From: Mesodorylaimus sp. YZB2_4
Taxonomy: Eukaryota; Nematoda; Enoplea; Dorylaimida; Dorylaimidae
Assembly: GCA_030248295.1 (NCBI GenBank)
Contig: JASANH010001297.1
Span: 186,001 to 250,000, forward strand
Direction: 5' to 3'
DNA: 64,000 nucleotides
A program made the translations under genes and the position numbers. This document shows positions 43,252 through 59,093 of this stretch, piece after piece (position 1 is the stretch's first letter; every line of letters starts with the position of its first letter). Under the pieces are notes generated by a model. It searched no databases. It was not told the origin of the DNA and saw nothing but the letters and a program-made list of their open reading frames with translations.

Positions 43252-44292
43252 ATGTCGAACTCGACCTGCCGCCTGTTCAGTTCCGAATCGGTTATAACTA
43301 TTGTGAATAATCTCTCATTCGCATCCATGTTCATTATTAAACCAACATGTCTAATCTTTGATTTGATTGGTCACGTGTTCCTTTTCCTCACTTTATATAA
43401 ACAATCGAGATCAAATAAATTATATAAATTTCAACTTTACGAAGCTGTAGCCAAAGGCATATTATCCATATCATCAGCTATGAAATTTCTGTTTTATAAT
43501 TGGTTATCAGGTGGGAATAATACTAGCGGCGTTGTAACATTTAGAAAAAGTTATATTCTTATGTGGATCGCAGCACATCTCGTAATTCCTATAGAAGATA
43601 TGTCGACTACATTAACATTATTTTTTTCATTCGCGACATCACTCGATCGAGTTTACGCTATTGCTTCGCCAGTAAAATATAAGCAAAGAAATCAGAAAAT
43701 GTGGGATATAGCGGTGTTAAACTTATCAATAACTTTAAGCATAGGTTTGTCCCTTTTTGTATGTTTCTTGTACACTTTCGGTCAGGACCCCAACAGTGAC
43801 ATGTACAAGATCATGGCCGATGCCAAGGTGCAAGCTAGTCGATTAGCCACGGGCCTGTCCTACACTCGCAATGCAGTCTGGATCGTGGGGGTATTGACTG
43901 TTGCTACGACGGGATCAGTTTTAATTTTTCTATACAGAAAGAGGAATAGGCAAGTAGCTAATATGACTAGATCACAAGTTGAAATGAGCAAGGAAAAAAG
44001 TAGGAAAGAAGCTGAGAAAACCTTGTTTATTTTGACAGTATATCAAGCTTTTCAAATAGTTAATCAAGTGACAGTCATGGTAGCCCATAGTATTTTATCA
44101 TTAGTCCCTGGTTTTATATCTTGCGAAGGTACAATATTTGCGGCTGGTCGAAATATTTGGTTATCTTTTGTCAATGCTTCTGATTTTTATGTCATGGTTT
44201 TTGCTAATGCGGCTTTTCGAAAATCATTAATGAATGCTATGCCCTGGAAAAGGTACGCATCGCCTGTTAGCTCAATGCCAGGCCCAATTTAG
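43252..44292 (+). CDS. diverged family A chemoreceptor-like GPCR
   Basis: A 346-residue receptor in one exon from the ATG at 43252 (MSNSTCRL, with sequon NST at 3-5). The order of landmarks is that of the family A genes: FIIKPTCLIFDLIGHV in TM1, LYKQSRSNK in loop 1, WLSGG before TM3, ATSLDRVYAIASPVKYKQR after TM3, YRKRNRQV in the third loop, TVYQAFQIVNQV in TM6 and NASDFYVMVFA in TM7. DRY is replaced by DRV here. Its tail is shorter than in the cluster at 1-25 kb and it lies on the opposite strand. Its 18 kb distance and sequence divergence suggest an older family member. It is presumed to be a plasma-membrane sensory receptor; ligand unknown. Confidence 0.87.
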   Translation: MSNSTCRLFSSESVITIVNNLSFASMFIIKPTCLIFDLIGHVFLFLTLYKQSRSNKLYKFQLYEAVAKGILSISSAMKFLFYNWLSGGNNTSGVVTFRKSYILMWIAAHLVIPIEDMSTTLTLFFSFATSLDRVYAIASPVKYKQRNQKMWDIAVLNLSITLSIGLSLFVCFLYTFGQDPNSDMYKIMADAKVQASRLATGLSYTRNAVWIVGVLTVATTGSVLIFLYRKRNRQVANMTRSQVEMSKEKSRKEAEKTLFILTVYQAFQIVNQVTVMVAHSILSLVPGFISCEGTIFAAGRNIWLSFVNASDFYVMVFANAAFRKSLMNAMPWKRYASPVSSMPGPI

Positions 44293-44771
44293 AGAAATGA
44301 CTAATAGTTTTAAAAGTTGTGTGAATTTATGTAATTTCATTGAATGTACACAGTTACAATATTTTGCCACTTTAATCTCTGAAGCTGGTCTCAGAGTTTA
44401 GCAAGTTTGGTTTGTCAGCAAATTATGGTCTAAAAATGGTCCCAAATTACATTTATTATGAATATAAAAGACTATTTGTCAAAAGAAACTGAATTATTTT
44501 GAGTTTTCAGGTTTGGTTTTAAGTGCGTGTGAAATCTGAAAAAAATTTGTTCAAAAATGTCGACTTTATCTGATGTGCTGTGTGGTTTGATGTTGCAATT
44601 TACTGTAGTTTTTGTGGGGCTTACAACATTTCCTTAACTGGGCATTGGTTTTTTTGGTGGGCACGTTCGCGCACATCTGAGCATCAGTATAAATATACTG
44701 TATAGTGCATACACAAAGCATTGATTTACGCTAACTCAAGCAGGCATTTATTGCCCCCCGCTAATTGTAAG

Positions 44772-44850
44772 CCTGGGTCATAGCCAAGCGGTCAAGGCGT
44801 CGACACTCAGGCTATGATTGTGATCGTACTCATTGTCAGCTTCGACCGAA
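44772..44850 (+). repeat. tRNA-like (Leu/Ser-like A box) SINE head or tRNA relic
   Basis: TAGCCAAGCGGTCAAGGCG matches the internal A box of tRNA-Leu/Ser genes. A B-box-like AGCTTCGACCG follows about 45 bases later. The anticodon and acceptor stems do not pair, so it is not a functional tRNA. Confidence 0.4.
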
Positions 44851-45490
44851 TTGCGTTTTCAGATGGAGCAGGGCCTGAACCAGACCAGGTAGATATTTTT
44901 ACTTAGCCAAGACCAAACCGGGTTTGAAATAAAGCAGTTTTCTTGCTGCTTGTCAGGCTAGTAAGACAAGGTGTCGCGAAGCTTAACAGTTTTCGATTGT
45001 AAAGATCGAGAGAAACCCCGGACACCCCTAGATAATAATTGTCCTTTCACCAGAAGCTATCCGAACTAATGGATTTTTTTATTTCTTCATGGCCAGTCAG
45101 TGTGCAGTCGGTGGAAGATTAGTCCTCGGTTAGTCCTTGCTCAACCAGTTTGGGTTGGCTCGGCTCCAAAACCCTGATCATGGTTCGATCGATGCTGGGG
45201 TCGTACCTCACCAGCACATCATCGCCTGGCAGTCCGGTATCATTCGAGGACACAGGTCTGACTGGTCACATCTGAAACCCCTACACCAGACACAAGACTC
45301 CGTATGGACTGCGTGGGATTGTTCCGCTGGCTTCAGGTTGGCTCGGCTAGAACTGAATAGTATGCCCGAGAAAACACAGCTCTGACACCGATTGTGGGCA
45401 TTTAAACAATTCAGTTGGACCTGATGCAGTAATCATACTGTAATAGGTGTGTTTTGCCTGTGGAAGGCAGTGTATTTAGTTGCCTAGAAA

Positions 45491-46480
45491 GGGTTTCTGA
45501 GAGACTCGACCGAGGCTAGCCAGTTGATTTTTTGACCCCCTTTTTATCGAAAGTACTCCCAAAACTTATTGTCTTGGCGAAAGGAAAGTGAAATTTTTCT
45601 GAAATTCCTATATATGGGTATATAGCACCTTATAAGTAAAAAGTGGTCACTTTTAGTCAAAAAATCAGAACTTGCTCAATTTTTAGCCCAGAACAATTTC
45701 AGAAACAGAGAAATGACCGCTACATCTCAAGAAATCAAAAACTGTTTTAGAATTACTCCAGCTATAACCGTTTATGAGATATTCAATAAAAACCGTCCGT
45801 GATAAGCCGTGATCAATCACATAATCGATTATGGTCAAATTATTAAAACAGTAACGTTACAACCCTGTTTTTTTTTAATGAAGTGGAAGCCAAGGGCCAC
45901 TACATCTCAAAACAGCTCGAAATTTCACCCCATGACCATAGATTATTGTGCACAAATGAGATAACTGATAGTTGGGCAATTTTAGCCAGCCCTGATAATA
46001 AATTTCAACTATTGATCATTTACGCTGATCAGTAATAGCCTATCTTGTAGCCCCCGAAAAAAGCTTTCAGAATGTTTTTCTGCATCGGAATTCATTGATT
46101 TTCACCAGAGATACTATAGAAAACTCAAATTCGGAAAGATTGCTTGCAGTACGCTTTTTGAATTTGCCGCCCGCGTGCCTTTTATGTCGTAAGAGCTGAT
46201 TTGGCTGCTTTCTCTTGGAATATTCACCTAATTCATAATTTTTTCTATTCCTCACTACGTGTCGGTCTAAATCTGTGCCAGAATACCTGTCTTTCGTGAA
46301 AAATAGGAGAAGTTTTTAATTTACTGTAGATTCCCAGAGTAAGCAGGCAAATAAGCTGCATGCGGGCGGGAAATTCAAAAGGTGCATACTGCAGGCACTT
46401 CCAAAACCAGGGGGGGGGGTCAAAAAAGTCGACTTCCCAGCCCTCGGTCGGGTCTCTCAGAAACCCTCTCTTTTTGGCCG
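45491..46480. mobile_element. TIR element with about 60-bp ends; relatives at 63 kb
   Basis: Left end AGGGTTTCTGAGAGACTCGA through TTTTTTGACCCCC (45491-45547) is inverted at the right (GGGGTCAAAAAAGTCGACTT to GTCTCTCAGAAACCCT, about 46416-46478). The same end sequence occurs at 63075-63145. Internal sequence at 45700-45840 resembles 63860-64000 (CAGAAATGACTGCTACA, TAACCGTTTATG). There is no transposase frame. Confidence 0.65.
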
Positions 46481-46840
46481 CCTTTAACACACAGCAGTAT
46501 GTGCGCAGTGCGAAAAGCAAACCTACATCGACAGCTCGCCGCCATTCAAAATCACTCTTGTGTCTGTGACTGGTTTTCTCAAATCACTCGGCATTTGAAC
46601 TCTCGCATTCAAGCACAAATCTCTACTCGACAGCACAAAAGGACCACACATGTGAACTAGTGTTAAGCGTTCTTCAAAGCTGCGAAAACATAATTTCCAG
46701 TCGGATATCCGCTAGAAATAATTAATTACCGTAAAACAAAGAACAAACGCAGAAAACTTTGAGTACTTCAAATCAGCTAAATCTGCTATTAGCTTTCTCA
46801 TATCTCAAAAGTAAAGCTAATTTGCTCTCGCTCGCTATTT

Positions 46841-50499
<3,659 letters not shown>

Positions 50500-50599
50500 C
50501 GTCGAATTAAGATAATTCCTGAAAATTTTCGTTGCTTGTCAACAAGTTACAGGACTTTGCCAAAGCACACGTAGGCGCGCGAAAATAAGGTCTTCACGT

Positions 50600-52100
50600 G
50601 CAAGAATTGAAAGAACTAGTCGACACGAGCGAGCAGAGGAAGAAAAGTCTTCGACTGGGTGGGGGTGCAAGCAGCCTACTTGCACCACCTGACTAGCATT
50701 CGCGAGGAGAACCTTCTAAAAGAGACTAGAAACAAACGGAAGTGGCTTTAAAAACGGGGTAAAATGCTATCGTTTCCCAGGTTAGCGAAGGGGCTGTGGT
50801 TTACGCAGGCCTCAATCGATTGGTGACAATTCAGGCAGGGATTATTTGGGGTGGTAGAGGAGAAAAGAGACGAAGAAAAGGCTTGTTGCTACACGTGATT
50901 TAAAAAGCTACAAGAGCCCGAGTAGGGGGGGGGGGGGGGGGGGGCAAACCTTGAAAAAGGTGTGTATGCTGTGATATGTAAAATCAGGTTGGCATACTTC
51001 GTTGTGCTCAGATCTGTATTTCCGTTTTAAGGAATGCGAAAATCGAACTGTTTGAGAAAGTCAAATTACGAACTTCGCGCGCTTCTGCCTGTGATGCGCA
51101 GGATAGCAGAGTACTGTAACCGCAAAGGTTTTCCAGTAACATAAGTGAAAAATGGGCGGGAAGTATTTTTTCTCAGTTGCTTTGAGATTTAATAACGTTT
51201 TTGATCTTATTCGTAATTTTTGAAACAAAACAGTGCTTCCGCCGAATGCCAAATAGAAAAACTGACGATGTTTCATGCTGGCGTGGATTTGCAGGGCTCG
51301 CTGCTTTGCTGCATGCGTACAAGCAAGAAGATGTTTTAACGTTAGAGATACCCTACATGTCTAACAGACAAATCGATGGCGAAATTAAATGATTCTAATC
51401 GGTTTCCTGTGAAAAATCGTTTCCGATGCTAGTAAGGAGGCTGTGGTTTTCAAGGCCTCAATCGATTGCTGGGTTTTTCGGAATTAAGGGGGGTTTTTCG
51501 GAAAGGCGAGGAAAAAAAAGAGATGGAGGCGGAGAAAGGCTTGTTGCTACACATGATTCAAGAGAAACTGGTTGTCTGGCAATGTGTCGCAAGCTAACGT
51601 GAAATTTGCTGGGTTAGCTGCTTTGCTGCGTGCGTGTAAGCAAGATGTTTCAAAGATACATGTTTGCATGTACAAGAGTAAAGCTCAGTGTTGATGATTT
51701 TCGAGTTTGTAAGCAGACATGTAGATTTTGAACAGGGAATTTCACATTAAAGTTGTCTTCTCGAGCGAGGGAAACACAAGGTTCAAATCTTCTCACAGAG
51801 GCGACACCCCCCCCCCCCCCCCACTTGCCCCACCACCTGCTTGGTGTGATCTTTTGTACTGTTAGGCAGGCTCTTTCCCTCCCTCGACCAGACAACTGGC
51901 TTCCTAGGCTAGTAAAGAGACTGTGGTTTCCACTGACCCCAATCGATTAGTGACAATTCAAGCAGGGGTTTTTTTAGATGAGCGAGGAAAAAGATTTTTA
52001 GGTGGCAGATGAAAAAAGGCTTGCTGCTAATGGCAGCATATTTGCAAGCAAGAAGATGTTTCGGAGATACTCATCTGCGTGTACAATAAAATTGCTGATC
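50600..52100. repeat. degenerate direct-repeat array
   Basis: Three diverged units are marked by GCTGTGGTTT or a variant followed by CAATCGATT (50790, 51430, 51915). Each is followed by a run of G/A, then AAAGGCTTGTTGCTA or GGCTTGCTGCTA, and then CAAGCAAGAAGATGTTT or similar. Unit spacing is about 480-640 bases. Confidence 0.75.
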
Positions 52101-53388
52101 GTCGTTGTCGATTATTTTCGAGTTATAAGCAGACAAATCGGGAAGTAACAGTGGATTTTGTTTTCGAGCTGCCTGCTAGAGCAAAGGAACCGAATGGGCG
52201 ACAGTCTTTCCCCCTTCCCCACCTGCTTGGTGCAGTTCTTTTGTACCGTAGGTGCGGGGCATTTCAGCAAATGGTGAGGAGTCAGATCTTTCCTTCCCTC
52301 GCTTAGGCGACACCCAAGGAGAATATCCTGTCCCTATTGGTTTTTGCTGAAGAAGTCGGAAATAATCGATACTAACATTCTGATTCGAATCAGAACTACT
52401 GACTGATCGGTAGACCACCACTGGGATCTTGAATTTTGAATTCTAGCCTGATTTAGCAGCTCGATCAATCGGATAATGATATTGTGTCCAGATTCAGATG
52501 TAGTGTACACTGCACAATACATTGTACGCTTCATCTAAATCTTCGGCACATGCCTCATTCTTATTTCAGAGTCGAGCGAGAGGGTCGGCCAGCAGCCCGC
52601 AAATGTCGTCAGAATCAATCTCTAGCGCACAAGCGAGCAAATTTGCACGCTGCACAGTATTCCACACTGCAATTATGAAACTGCATGACACGCGAGTGTT
52701 CGACTCCCGGTCAGGCGAATCATCAAATCTCCCCACCATCGAGTGCGCTTGGTGAAGAACATAAGCGTGGTCCGGGGGGTGGGGCACAAACAGATTTGAT
52801 GACGAGAAAGCCTTTTCATCTTGACCAGTAGTGCATGGTTCTAAACAAAACACGGGCTTTAAAAAATGTTTTCTTTCCGTGCATTCGATGTTTCTGTAAT
52901 GATAAGGCACATAATCAAGCTCTAGACCACATAAAAGGTTTTTTACAAAGTGCCTAAGGGGGGGGGGGGGGGGGGGTGGCTTATTGGGGAATGGGGAATG
53001 ATGGACCCTTTGACAGTTCCGCAAATATGACGACGTGGAGGCATAGTTACAAAAAAGCGTGTTTTTTATTCCTGCTGGTGCTGATGTTTTTGTTATTGTC
53101 TGTTTGCTTCGGTTTTTTTCTGGCCTAAGGCGAACTGGTCGTATCCTATGTAAATTCAGTTGCGAATATTCTGGCGCTTACATAGATTTTCATTTTGGAA
53201 ATGCTGTCTTTTCAAAAGGTATTTTGAAAGCATATCCTCTCTTGGATCTACTTTGTCATAACTTTTCTTTGGTAAAGTAGATCAGCGACGAGATAGATTT
53301 TGCGTAATTCCCGCCAAAAATCGCATTTTCAGCGGTGCGTCCAAAGATGTCTGCTGCGAGCGGTAAAAAAGCCGCTGTAGCAACGGTA

Positions 53389-54660
53389 TTCTCTGTGCGA
53401 CAGAGTATCCACGCGGGTGCGTAGGATACTCTGTCAACTTTCGCCACCCTCGTTGGACAGGATCCTGTCCTGTGTGCTGTAGGATAGGCCGAGGGTGTGC
53501 TCCAGGGTGCTCTCCCGAGGTTATGCTCTCCACGGCGGAGCAGACCCTGGCGAGGGTTATGCTCTGCATGGAAAGAGCAGACCCTGGAGCGAACCTTGGC
53601 GAGAAACTTTGTTTTATTGGAATTTTTTGCGTGAAATGTAGCTAGTAGTACCTGAAAAGTACCTGAAATGAATTATTGCTATTGTGAATTCGAATTTTAC
53701 TTCATTTTTTGTTTTTATTTTTAGGGGAAGGTTCCGTTTGGGGGAACAAATCATGAAAAATTTCGCCTGTATGTAATCGCATCAAACTTCGGAACATTTT
53801 GTATTCTCGAAGCGAAGAAAGACAGGTGAGATAGTTTATGAATTCACGAAAGCGTGGTTTTTTTCGTCATTCTGAGAACTATTTGCATCCTTTAAGGATT
53901 TAGGGGAATTTTTCAGTAGGCCTATCGAAGAAAAGAAAATAATGTAGGAAGGAAGTGAGAATCAGTGAAGATTAACCGCCCGTTTATGTAAAATTCGAGG
54001 ACTCACGTAGTCACTTTCTTGCTCTGGGGAAAACAATGATGTGCATTAGTAGTGTCAATTTTACTGGTATAGTCGCTAACTTTTCTAGGTGGTTTATTTA
54101 TTATGCTCTTTTATAGATCGGTGCTTTACAATACGACGAATTCCGAAAAGGCGGAATTAGGCCTACAGTAAGCTTGTCGATTGGAATATTGTAAGACAAA
54201 GGTGAGTTTTTCAATATTAAAAATGTTGTCGAGACTAAGAGATGACAATTTTTGTTTTAGAACCCACTTCTGTTGATCACATTGATGAATCGAACTAGTT
54301 TTTCTTTGTTTTATCTGTGTTCGCATTTTGTATTTTTGTCTCCATGATGAATGTAACGAAAACGATGTGCCTGTTGGTCTGAATTTGAATTTGCGCATTT
54401 TTCGTGTTGTGATTTTTGCTTGCTTTAGTCTCACGAATGGAAAAAGAAGGCAGAACATGGTAAAACACGAGCGAAAATCTGAAACTATAGCGGTTACAGT
54501 AGCCACTCGGCCGCGCACAGTTCGCGCATTCATACACATGTCTGCTAGGACGCGCGAGAGCGACCCTGGAGCAGACCCTCAAGGCCGCTCTCAGGGTGGC
54601 GAAAGTTGACAGAGTATCCTACGCACATCAGCCCGCGTGGATACTCTGTCGCACAGAGAA
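53389..54660. mobile_element. inverted-repeat element upstream of TSEN34
   Basis: Left arm 53389-53450 (TTCTCTGTGCGACAGAGTAT ... TCGCCACCCT) is inverted at 54593-54660. Each arm is itself partly palindromic (AGAGTATCC ... GGATACTCT). The 1.1-kb interior lacks a transposase frame. The right arm ends 155 bases before the TSEN34 ATG. Confidence 0.7.
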
Positions 54661-54814
54661 CAACGGTAAGTTATGCCCCTCTCCTCCCACCGGCCACTTA
54701 ATGATCTATTACAGCTATTTTAAACTCTCAAAAGTCAGTTGTTCCATTTCAGCATTGCATCCCAATCTTTTCAAAGTGTTTACACGTTAGCAGCCCTGAA
54801 CCCTCTGAACGAAC

Positions 54815-57800
54815 ATGTCTGCCGGGGAGTCGGTGTGCAGAATAGTCAGAGTTGGTGATACGTTTCTAATTTGGGATAGCAATGGTAAGTGGAATGGAAT
54901 TGCGCATAATATTCTTAAAAACGCTGTAAAACCACATTTTCGACTGCTTAAAGATTAAAAAAAAAATTTTTCTAAGCCTAAAAAAATTTCATGAAATCAA
55001 AAGAATTGCATCTTAAAAATTGCGACATTCGAAATAAAACTTTTCATTGTAGATGTCCAGAAATTAAGAGAACAAAGAATTGTTGGAGAATTGATGGGAA
55101 CTGTATCGAAAGCCACGCATCAAAATAATACTCTCACTTTGCCATTAAGATTAATGTTTGAAGAAGTTTTATTGTTGACGCGAAAAGGTGAAAAAACTAA
55201 TTGATTTTTGAAGACATCAATTGACTCCTAACCAACAATTTAGGCATGGCAGAGGTGGTACAATACAAAAAAGAATCGATTTTGAGAGCGGATGAAGAAC
55301 ATCGAAAATGTTACGAAGAGTGGGTGAAAACCGAAACTGAGAAACAGGTCAGAAATTGCTTTACGTAACTTCACACTTTGCTTGAGCGTTAAACTCAAAA
55401 AAATTCGTAAAATTCTGAAAGGGAGCCTTGGCACATGCAGACCAGGAAGTTTACACGGGCTTCCTGTTTGGTTCGACCCATTCGGAACAAAGGATGCCAA
55501 GCTCAATGGAATTACTGTAAAATATGGGTTTTTCGAAAGTGGTTGGGCGATACCGGCCATAACTCACTTATCTTTCGGTCTTTCCTGATCAAAGTCGCAT
55601 CAGCGTGCTCGCAAATGGACGAGGAATCCAATGCTTGTCAGGAAAAATTTCGATCTCTTATTTATCTCGAGAGACTGGGCACCAAAGTAGGAGGTGCTGT
55701 CCATGTTGACTTTATTATACCTCCTGTTCGTTTAATGCTAACTGGGGGACGGGGTTTGACCAGCCTAAAATATGCCCTATCCATCTAGCTTTCAACGTGA
55801 TCCCCAGCGTTTATAATTCATCTTCACGTTTGATATCCAAACATGCAAAAAACTGCAGCCAACTACAGAGAATTTTTAGAAAAATTTATTTTTCAAAGTC
55901 TCAAAATGCAAATCACAAAGCTTGACATATTTTGAATTGAGCATAGCAAATGGCATCAATTGGTTTCTTCTGGTTGGAATTCGACATTTAATTGGCGAAA
56001 ATAGAGATAAAGAAAGTATCAGTCACTAAATGCCAAGTACTTAACTTTTGAATTTCCCGCCCGTTCTGGCTGATGTGCATGAAAAGCTAGATCATCTGGC
56101 TTGGCTGAATCTGTCCAACTCTCAAAACAAACAGAAAAGCTGGGTCAATGGCTTGTTTAGCAGGATTCTTCGTCGCAGACTTTTTTATGGTCAGTTTGTT
56201 AATAGGCGCTGCAAAGAACTTTGTTGCTTTGACAAAACTTCCTCCTGTCGTAGTCGAATTCGTATCTCCCGCCCGCGTGTGATTAGCGTCTGATAGCGGG
56301 AAATTTAAATTTTCCGTTTTTCAAGGCTTGCGAAATGGTCTTTTGACACTTTATGATGCTCGTTCGGGATCACCTTTTTTGGCATTAGGACTCGCTAAAT
56401 CCTGGCCGGGATCAGGATTTTCAGAGTGTTTGTTCCATAGTTAATTCGCTGAAGGTAGCCTACAACCCACCCCAAGTAGCCAGCAAATACGGAACCAAAA
56501 CTTTTTTGCGCAGTATTTATCATTGCATTCAAAATCAGGCGAGCAAAACAGGGAAGAAGTCACGAATTAGGAGTCAAATCCCTTCCTTCCTCTTATCAGT
56601 TCTATCATCCGCCAAGATTTCCCTAGCTTACCCTTCTGGAACACTCCTTTCGAGACCCCGGAAAGGGGAGAGGACTTCTGACAAATCTCCACAACATTCA
56701 ATCCTGCCCATATTTTATTGGGATCGGGATCATGATCCCGACGAACGCTAACTCGTACTGTACGGGTATATGCAGTATGCGTGCACAGTATTAGCTCACA
56801 ACTGTGACAGATTCCATGAAAAAAAATGTGAGGTTTTGTTTTGATTTGAATTCCCGCCAAGATTTCGCATGTCGTTTTTTTAGATTCGACATCAAAAATG
56901 AGCTTTGTCATGTCGCTAGCGGAAGCTGATGCACGTTAGAGTATGCAACAGATCGATATTAGTGTAGACTACCACAATTCGGGGGTCTTTAGGTACAGTC
57001 AGTGTCAGTGTGCAGTCTCTCCATCTCAGTTGAGGCCCAATTTTACGTCAATGATCACAGTCGCATTGCGTTTTTAGAACCAAGAATCCCACCAAAGACT
57101 CATCCAACAACGTCTTCCACTGGCGGGTCAAATCGTCCGTGGCCGCAAAATGAAGAACAACTCTTCTAAATCAGGAACAAAACAAACTGACGTCCAAATT
57201 CACCCGCCAAATTCAAAAATGCAAAAGTTAGATAGTGATCTTGTCGTCGGTGAAGGAAAGGTGATAGAAGTGACTCCGGAAGAAATAGCCATGGTGGAGG
57301 AAGAAATTCGGAATGCGCCTATTAGACAATTAAGAGAGAGCGAAATCATGAAAGAAGTGTGGACAAGTGAGTGATTTTTTAACTTGTTTCATTCGCCTTA
57401 CATAGTTATACTGTATGCTGCCGTGTAATGCTTATATGTAGACCATTTAGAGTCATCGCACTTTGCGAAATTTTAAATTTCCCTCTGAAATCCGCTTATG
57501 AAAGCCTCCTACTTCTGAGCTGAAAGTTTTTCATGCAGAAAAACAACAGCTCGACCACTTTTTGGAAAGAAGGAACCAAGAAACCAAGTTTTGAACAAAG
57601 AAACTCTTTATCTTTGAGAAACTGCCAGCGCAGCTTTTATCGGGAAATTTAAACTTTGCAGTGCATGAAACTTGAGGATTGGTACACTGCAGACTTCCAC
57701 ATGAATGTCTGGTGCACTGAAATTCTATTTTTTTTCACAAACACTGCTAATAGGGTAGAGTTTAGTTTTGCGATGTCTTCTGATCACCCCAAGAGTACTT

Positions 57801-58975
57801 TTGTATAAACGACCGCATGTGTTAAAAAAGGAAGTCCTAAGCTGCATGTTGAAACTTTGCATAAACTCACGTCATTTGATCGCCAGCGACGTAAAGCCTT
57901 ACCTCGCGACTCAAAAGATATGGCCGGAAATTTAAATTTACCTGTAGTATACCTAGCCTTTTGAATAAAAGCACTGCTGCCAGAACTGCTGAGCTGTCTC
58001 TTGCTTGAGCGAAGCTGCTTGGAAGAAGCTGTTGCATAGCTGCAACAGAGGCTGATAACGATTACAGTATGCATGCATTCAAAATTATTTGGTACCACTG
58101 TCTGTTATCTACAGTAGTGGCCTACAGTACTGTAGTGTAATAGTCGAGAGTCTGATTTTTGTATTGCACCATCCTCGTGATTATTATGTGTTCTTACAAG
58201 TACAGATTTACTGACCTCCCAAATCGAGTTTTAAACTGGCGCGGAAATTTTTGAAATTTAATTTTCCCACCTTTTTCAGACGTTTTGTGTAGTATTTAAA
58301 GCAAATTTTTCTGCTGTATTCGCAAAATATTATTCCGAAAGAATGATGATAACTTTGAGTTCCGTCTTTTGAATTGGTCGGTGTATTGTACCCTCACTTG
58401 CAGACTGAAACTTTGCAGATTCTCCCCTTGCATCTGCTGAAAATCAATTCGAACTAATCGATACTAAATTATTTCCTGAAAATGATCTTCAAAAACTTCG
58501 TCACGCTGTGTTCATTGATCTGTGGGAAAAAGGATATTTTTTGACCAGTGGATTGAAATTTGGTGGCGATTTCTTGGCTTATCCAGGTATCAACTTTTTA
58601 TCATCTTGCAATATTTTAAAAGCCTGTCGATTTATGGGTCATACTTTCGTCAAGGATTAATCACCTTACTCATGGAAATTATAAAGAAAAACTAACTTTC
58701 TGTGGCAAGCAAATGCTTTAGGGATTTAGCCCCTAAGCGCGCGAAATTCAAAAATGTATTTTATGATGTTAAATTTTTTAGGTGATCCACTTATTTATCA
58801 CGCATCACATATCGTCATTTGCATTCCCGATCAGATCACTTACAATTCAATCGATATCGCTGCGTGTGGTCGAGTTGGCACTCAAGTCAAGAAAATTGTC
58901 CTTTTGTGCTCGTGGGACAAATGGAACACAGCAAAAATCAATTATCGATCAGTGCAATGGAAAAGATTAGACTGA
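54815..58975 (+). CDS. TSEN34: tRNA-splicing endonuclease subunit Sen34
   Basis: A catalytic subunit of the tRNA-splicing endonuclease, which cleaves the 3' splice site of intron-containing pre-tRNAs in the nucleus. Coding exons are 54815-54884, 55053-55187, 55244-55347, 57078-57366, 58419-58586 and 58782-58975. All junctions are GT-AG with consistent phase, giving 960 nt and 319 residues (human about 310). The N-terminal domain shows VGDTFLIWD, IVGELMGTV and LTLPLRLMFEEVLLL. The C-terminal nuclease domain has FIDLWEKGYFLTSGLKFGGD. The catalytic triad is Tyr254 (AYPGDP), His262 (IYHASH) and Lys293 (TQVKKIVLL), spaced 8 and 31 residues apart exactly as in the human enzyme (Y247, H255, K286, from memory). 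Exon 4 encodes a variable linker. It is divergent from AK1. Intron 3 is 1.73 kb and intron 4 about 1.05 kb; both carry E2F-like motifs and repeat fragments. Confidence 0.96.
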
Positions 58976-59093
58976 TATAATTGATTTTAAAAAAATTTTA
59001 AATGTTTTTGTGTAATAAAATTATCGATTGATCGACTTTTGAGAAATTTTTTAAGCACTTTTTTGTGCTGATTATTTCATTGAAACTAAATTG

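Larger units (their letters stand above)
44293..46840. other. intergenic with a TIR element
   Basis: No gene recognised. It contains a tRNA-like fragment near 44772 and the element at 45491-46480. The 3' end of AK1 begins just to the right. Confidence 0.45.
50500..54814. other. divergent intergenic region between AK1 and TSEN34
   Basis: It would contain the promoters of both genes. It holds a degenerate repeat array (50600-52100), three homopolymer G/C tracts (about 50926-50944, 51808-51822 and 52959-52976) and an inverted-repeat element at 53389-54660. No coding frame with recognisable motifs was seen. Confidence 0.55.

Noticed and set aside
44772-44850. Functional tRNA-Leu gene
   Set aside because: The A box is good but anticodon and acceptor stems do not pair and no proper T arm follows at the right distance.
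55435-55788. 117-codon plus-strand frame as a separate gene
   Set aside because: It lies wholly within TSEN34 intron 3, has no recognisable motif, and the flanking exons are firmly placed.
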